Source of the DNA: Malonomonas rubra DSM 5091
Lineage (GTDB): Bacteria > Desulfobacterota > Desulfuromonadia > Desulfuromonadales > Geopsychrobacteraceae
Length of the DNA stretch: 64,000 bases
Direction: 5' to 3'
Assembly: GCF_900142125.1 (NCBI RefSeq)
Contig: NZ_FQZT01000002.1
Coordinates: 248,001 to 312,000, forward strand
Positions 63,884 to 64,000 of the stretch are shown one piece after another (the first letter of the stretch is position 1; each line of letters begins with the position of its first letter). Under the pieces are notes generated by a model. The model was not told the origin of the DNA. It did not search any database and worked only from the letters and a program-made list of their open reading frames with translations. The translations under genes and the position numbers were made by a program.

Positions 63884-64000
63884 AACTCATCCACCTCTTC
63901 TTTATCCAGCGGTAGAACCCGAATTTGCCTGATCGCCCTTTGGTCACCGGCCTCCACCTGAAACTCCAGAGAATCGATAACAAGATGCTCACCGACAGCA
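63880..64000 (-). CDS. corC: CorC/HlyC-type transporter-associated protein, C-terminal end
   Basis: The last 39 or so codons of a gene running off the right edge, in the frame ending TGA at 63882..63880. The tail (VIDSLEFQVEAGDQRAIRQIRVLPLDKEEVDEL) matches the CorC/HlyC domain ending. CorC upstream of lnt is a common order. Confidence 0.6.
   Translation of the reverse strand, partial: AVGEHLVIDSLEFQVEAGDQRAIRQIRVLPLDKEEVDEL

Overview
The window looks like a chromosome segment of a metal- or electrode-respiring member of the Desulfuromonadia (Geobacter/Desulfuromonas type). The left third is full of multiheme c-type cytochromes, NHL-repeat lipoproteins and an outer-membrane barrel. The right third carries the usual Gram-negative block kdsB-pyrG-kdsA-kdsD-kdsC-lptC-lptA-lptB-rpoN-hpf-ptsN-hprK-rapZ-PTS. 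The assignment rests on gene content only.

1-9220 (minus strand): three tandem paralogous multiheme cytochrome genes, the first cut by the window edge. Each is interrupted at the same place by an in-frame TGA in the context GKW-TGA-PPSGRQLAR. After every TGA, at exactly 11 nt, comes a 14-nt hairpin with the apical loop AGUU. Its closing base pair changes G-C to U-A between paralogs through two synonymous changes. I read them as selenocysteine-containing octaheme cytochromes (two of them with a PKD domain near the C-terminus), not as broken genes. Each has a -24/-12 (sigma-54) promoter, a pair of GGG-N4-6-CCC dyads about 140 bp further upstream, and a conserved leader element.

9221-22741: a putative porin-cytochrome cluster (NHL lipoprotein, pentaheme lipoprotein, outer-membrane barrel, second NHL lipoprotein, dodecaheme cytochrome); a tetraheme cytochrome with a near-perfect sigma-54 promoter and the same upstream dyads; a sigma-54-dependent response regulator overlapping a 15-heme cytochrome gene; a divergent 12-heme cytochrome; and an SH3/coiled-coil protein. 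rpoN lies in the same window.

22938-34773: a HipA-like YjjJ protein, an HDOD response regulator, and a selenium RiPP locus. The maturase SbtM (radical SAM/SPASM) is preceded by a precursor gene, sbtA (27340-27708), that is invisible to normal gene calling because it contains five in-frame TGA codons, each in an SG-TGA-GG repeat. Each TGA is followed by a hairpin with a GU-containing loop, and the fifth hairpin lies beyond the real stop codon. An attenuator-like terminator separates precursor and maturase. Upstream on the same strand is a LolA-like / FtsX-type ABC / outer-membrane barrel operon and a diguanylate cyclase.

34940-43269 (plus strand): MoxR ATPase and VWA protein pair, a GGDEF-EAL response regulator, ppiB, mntP, and an agmatine-to-putrescine pair (aguA, aguB). 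43329-64000 (minus strand): metK, a mannose-family PTS with HPr and EI, rapZ, hprK, ptsN, hpf, rpoN, the LPS transport and Kdo synthesis genes, pyrG, a Na/phosphate cotransporter, lnt and the 3' end of a CorC gene.

The theme is selenium plus extracellular electron transfer: two unrelated selenoprotein families (eight Sec codons in four genes) in one 28-kb stretch, with the cytochromes apparently under sigma-54 control. No selA/selB/selC/selD gene, rRNA, tRNA, CRISPR array or insertion sequence was seen.
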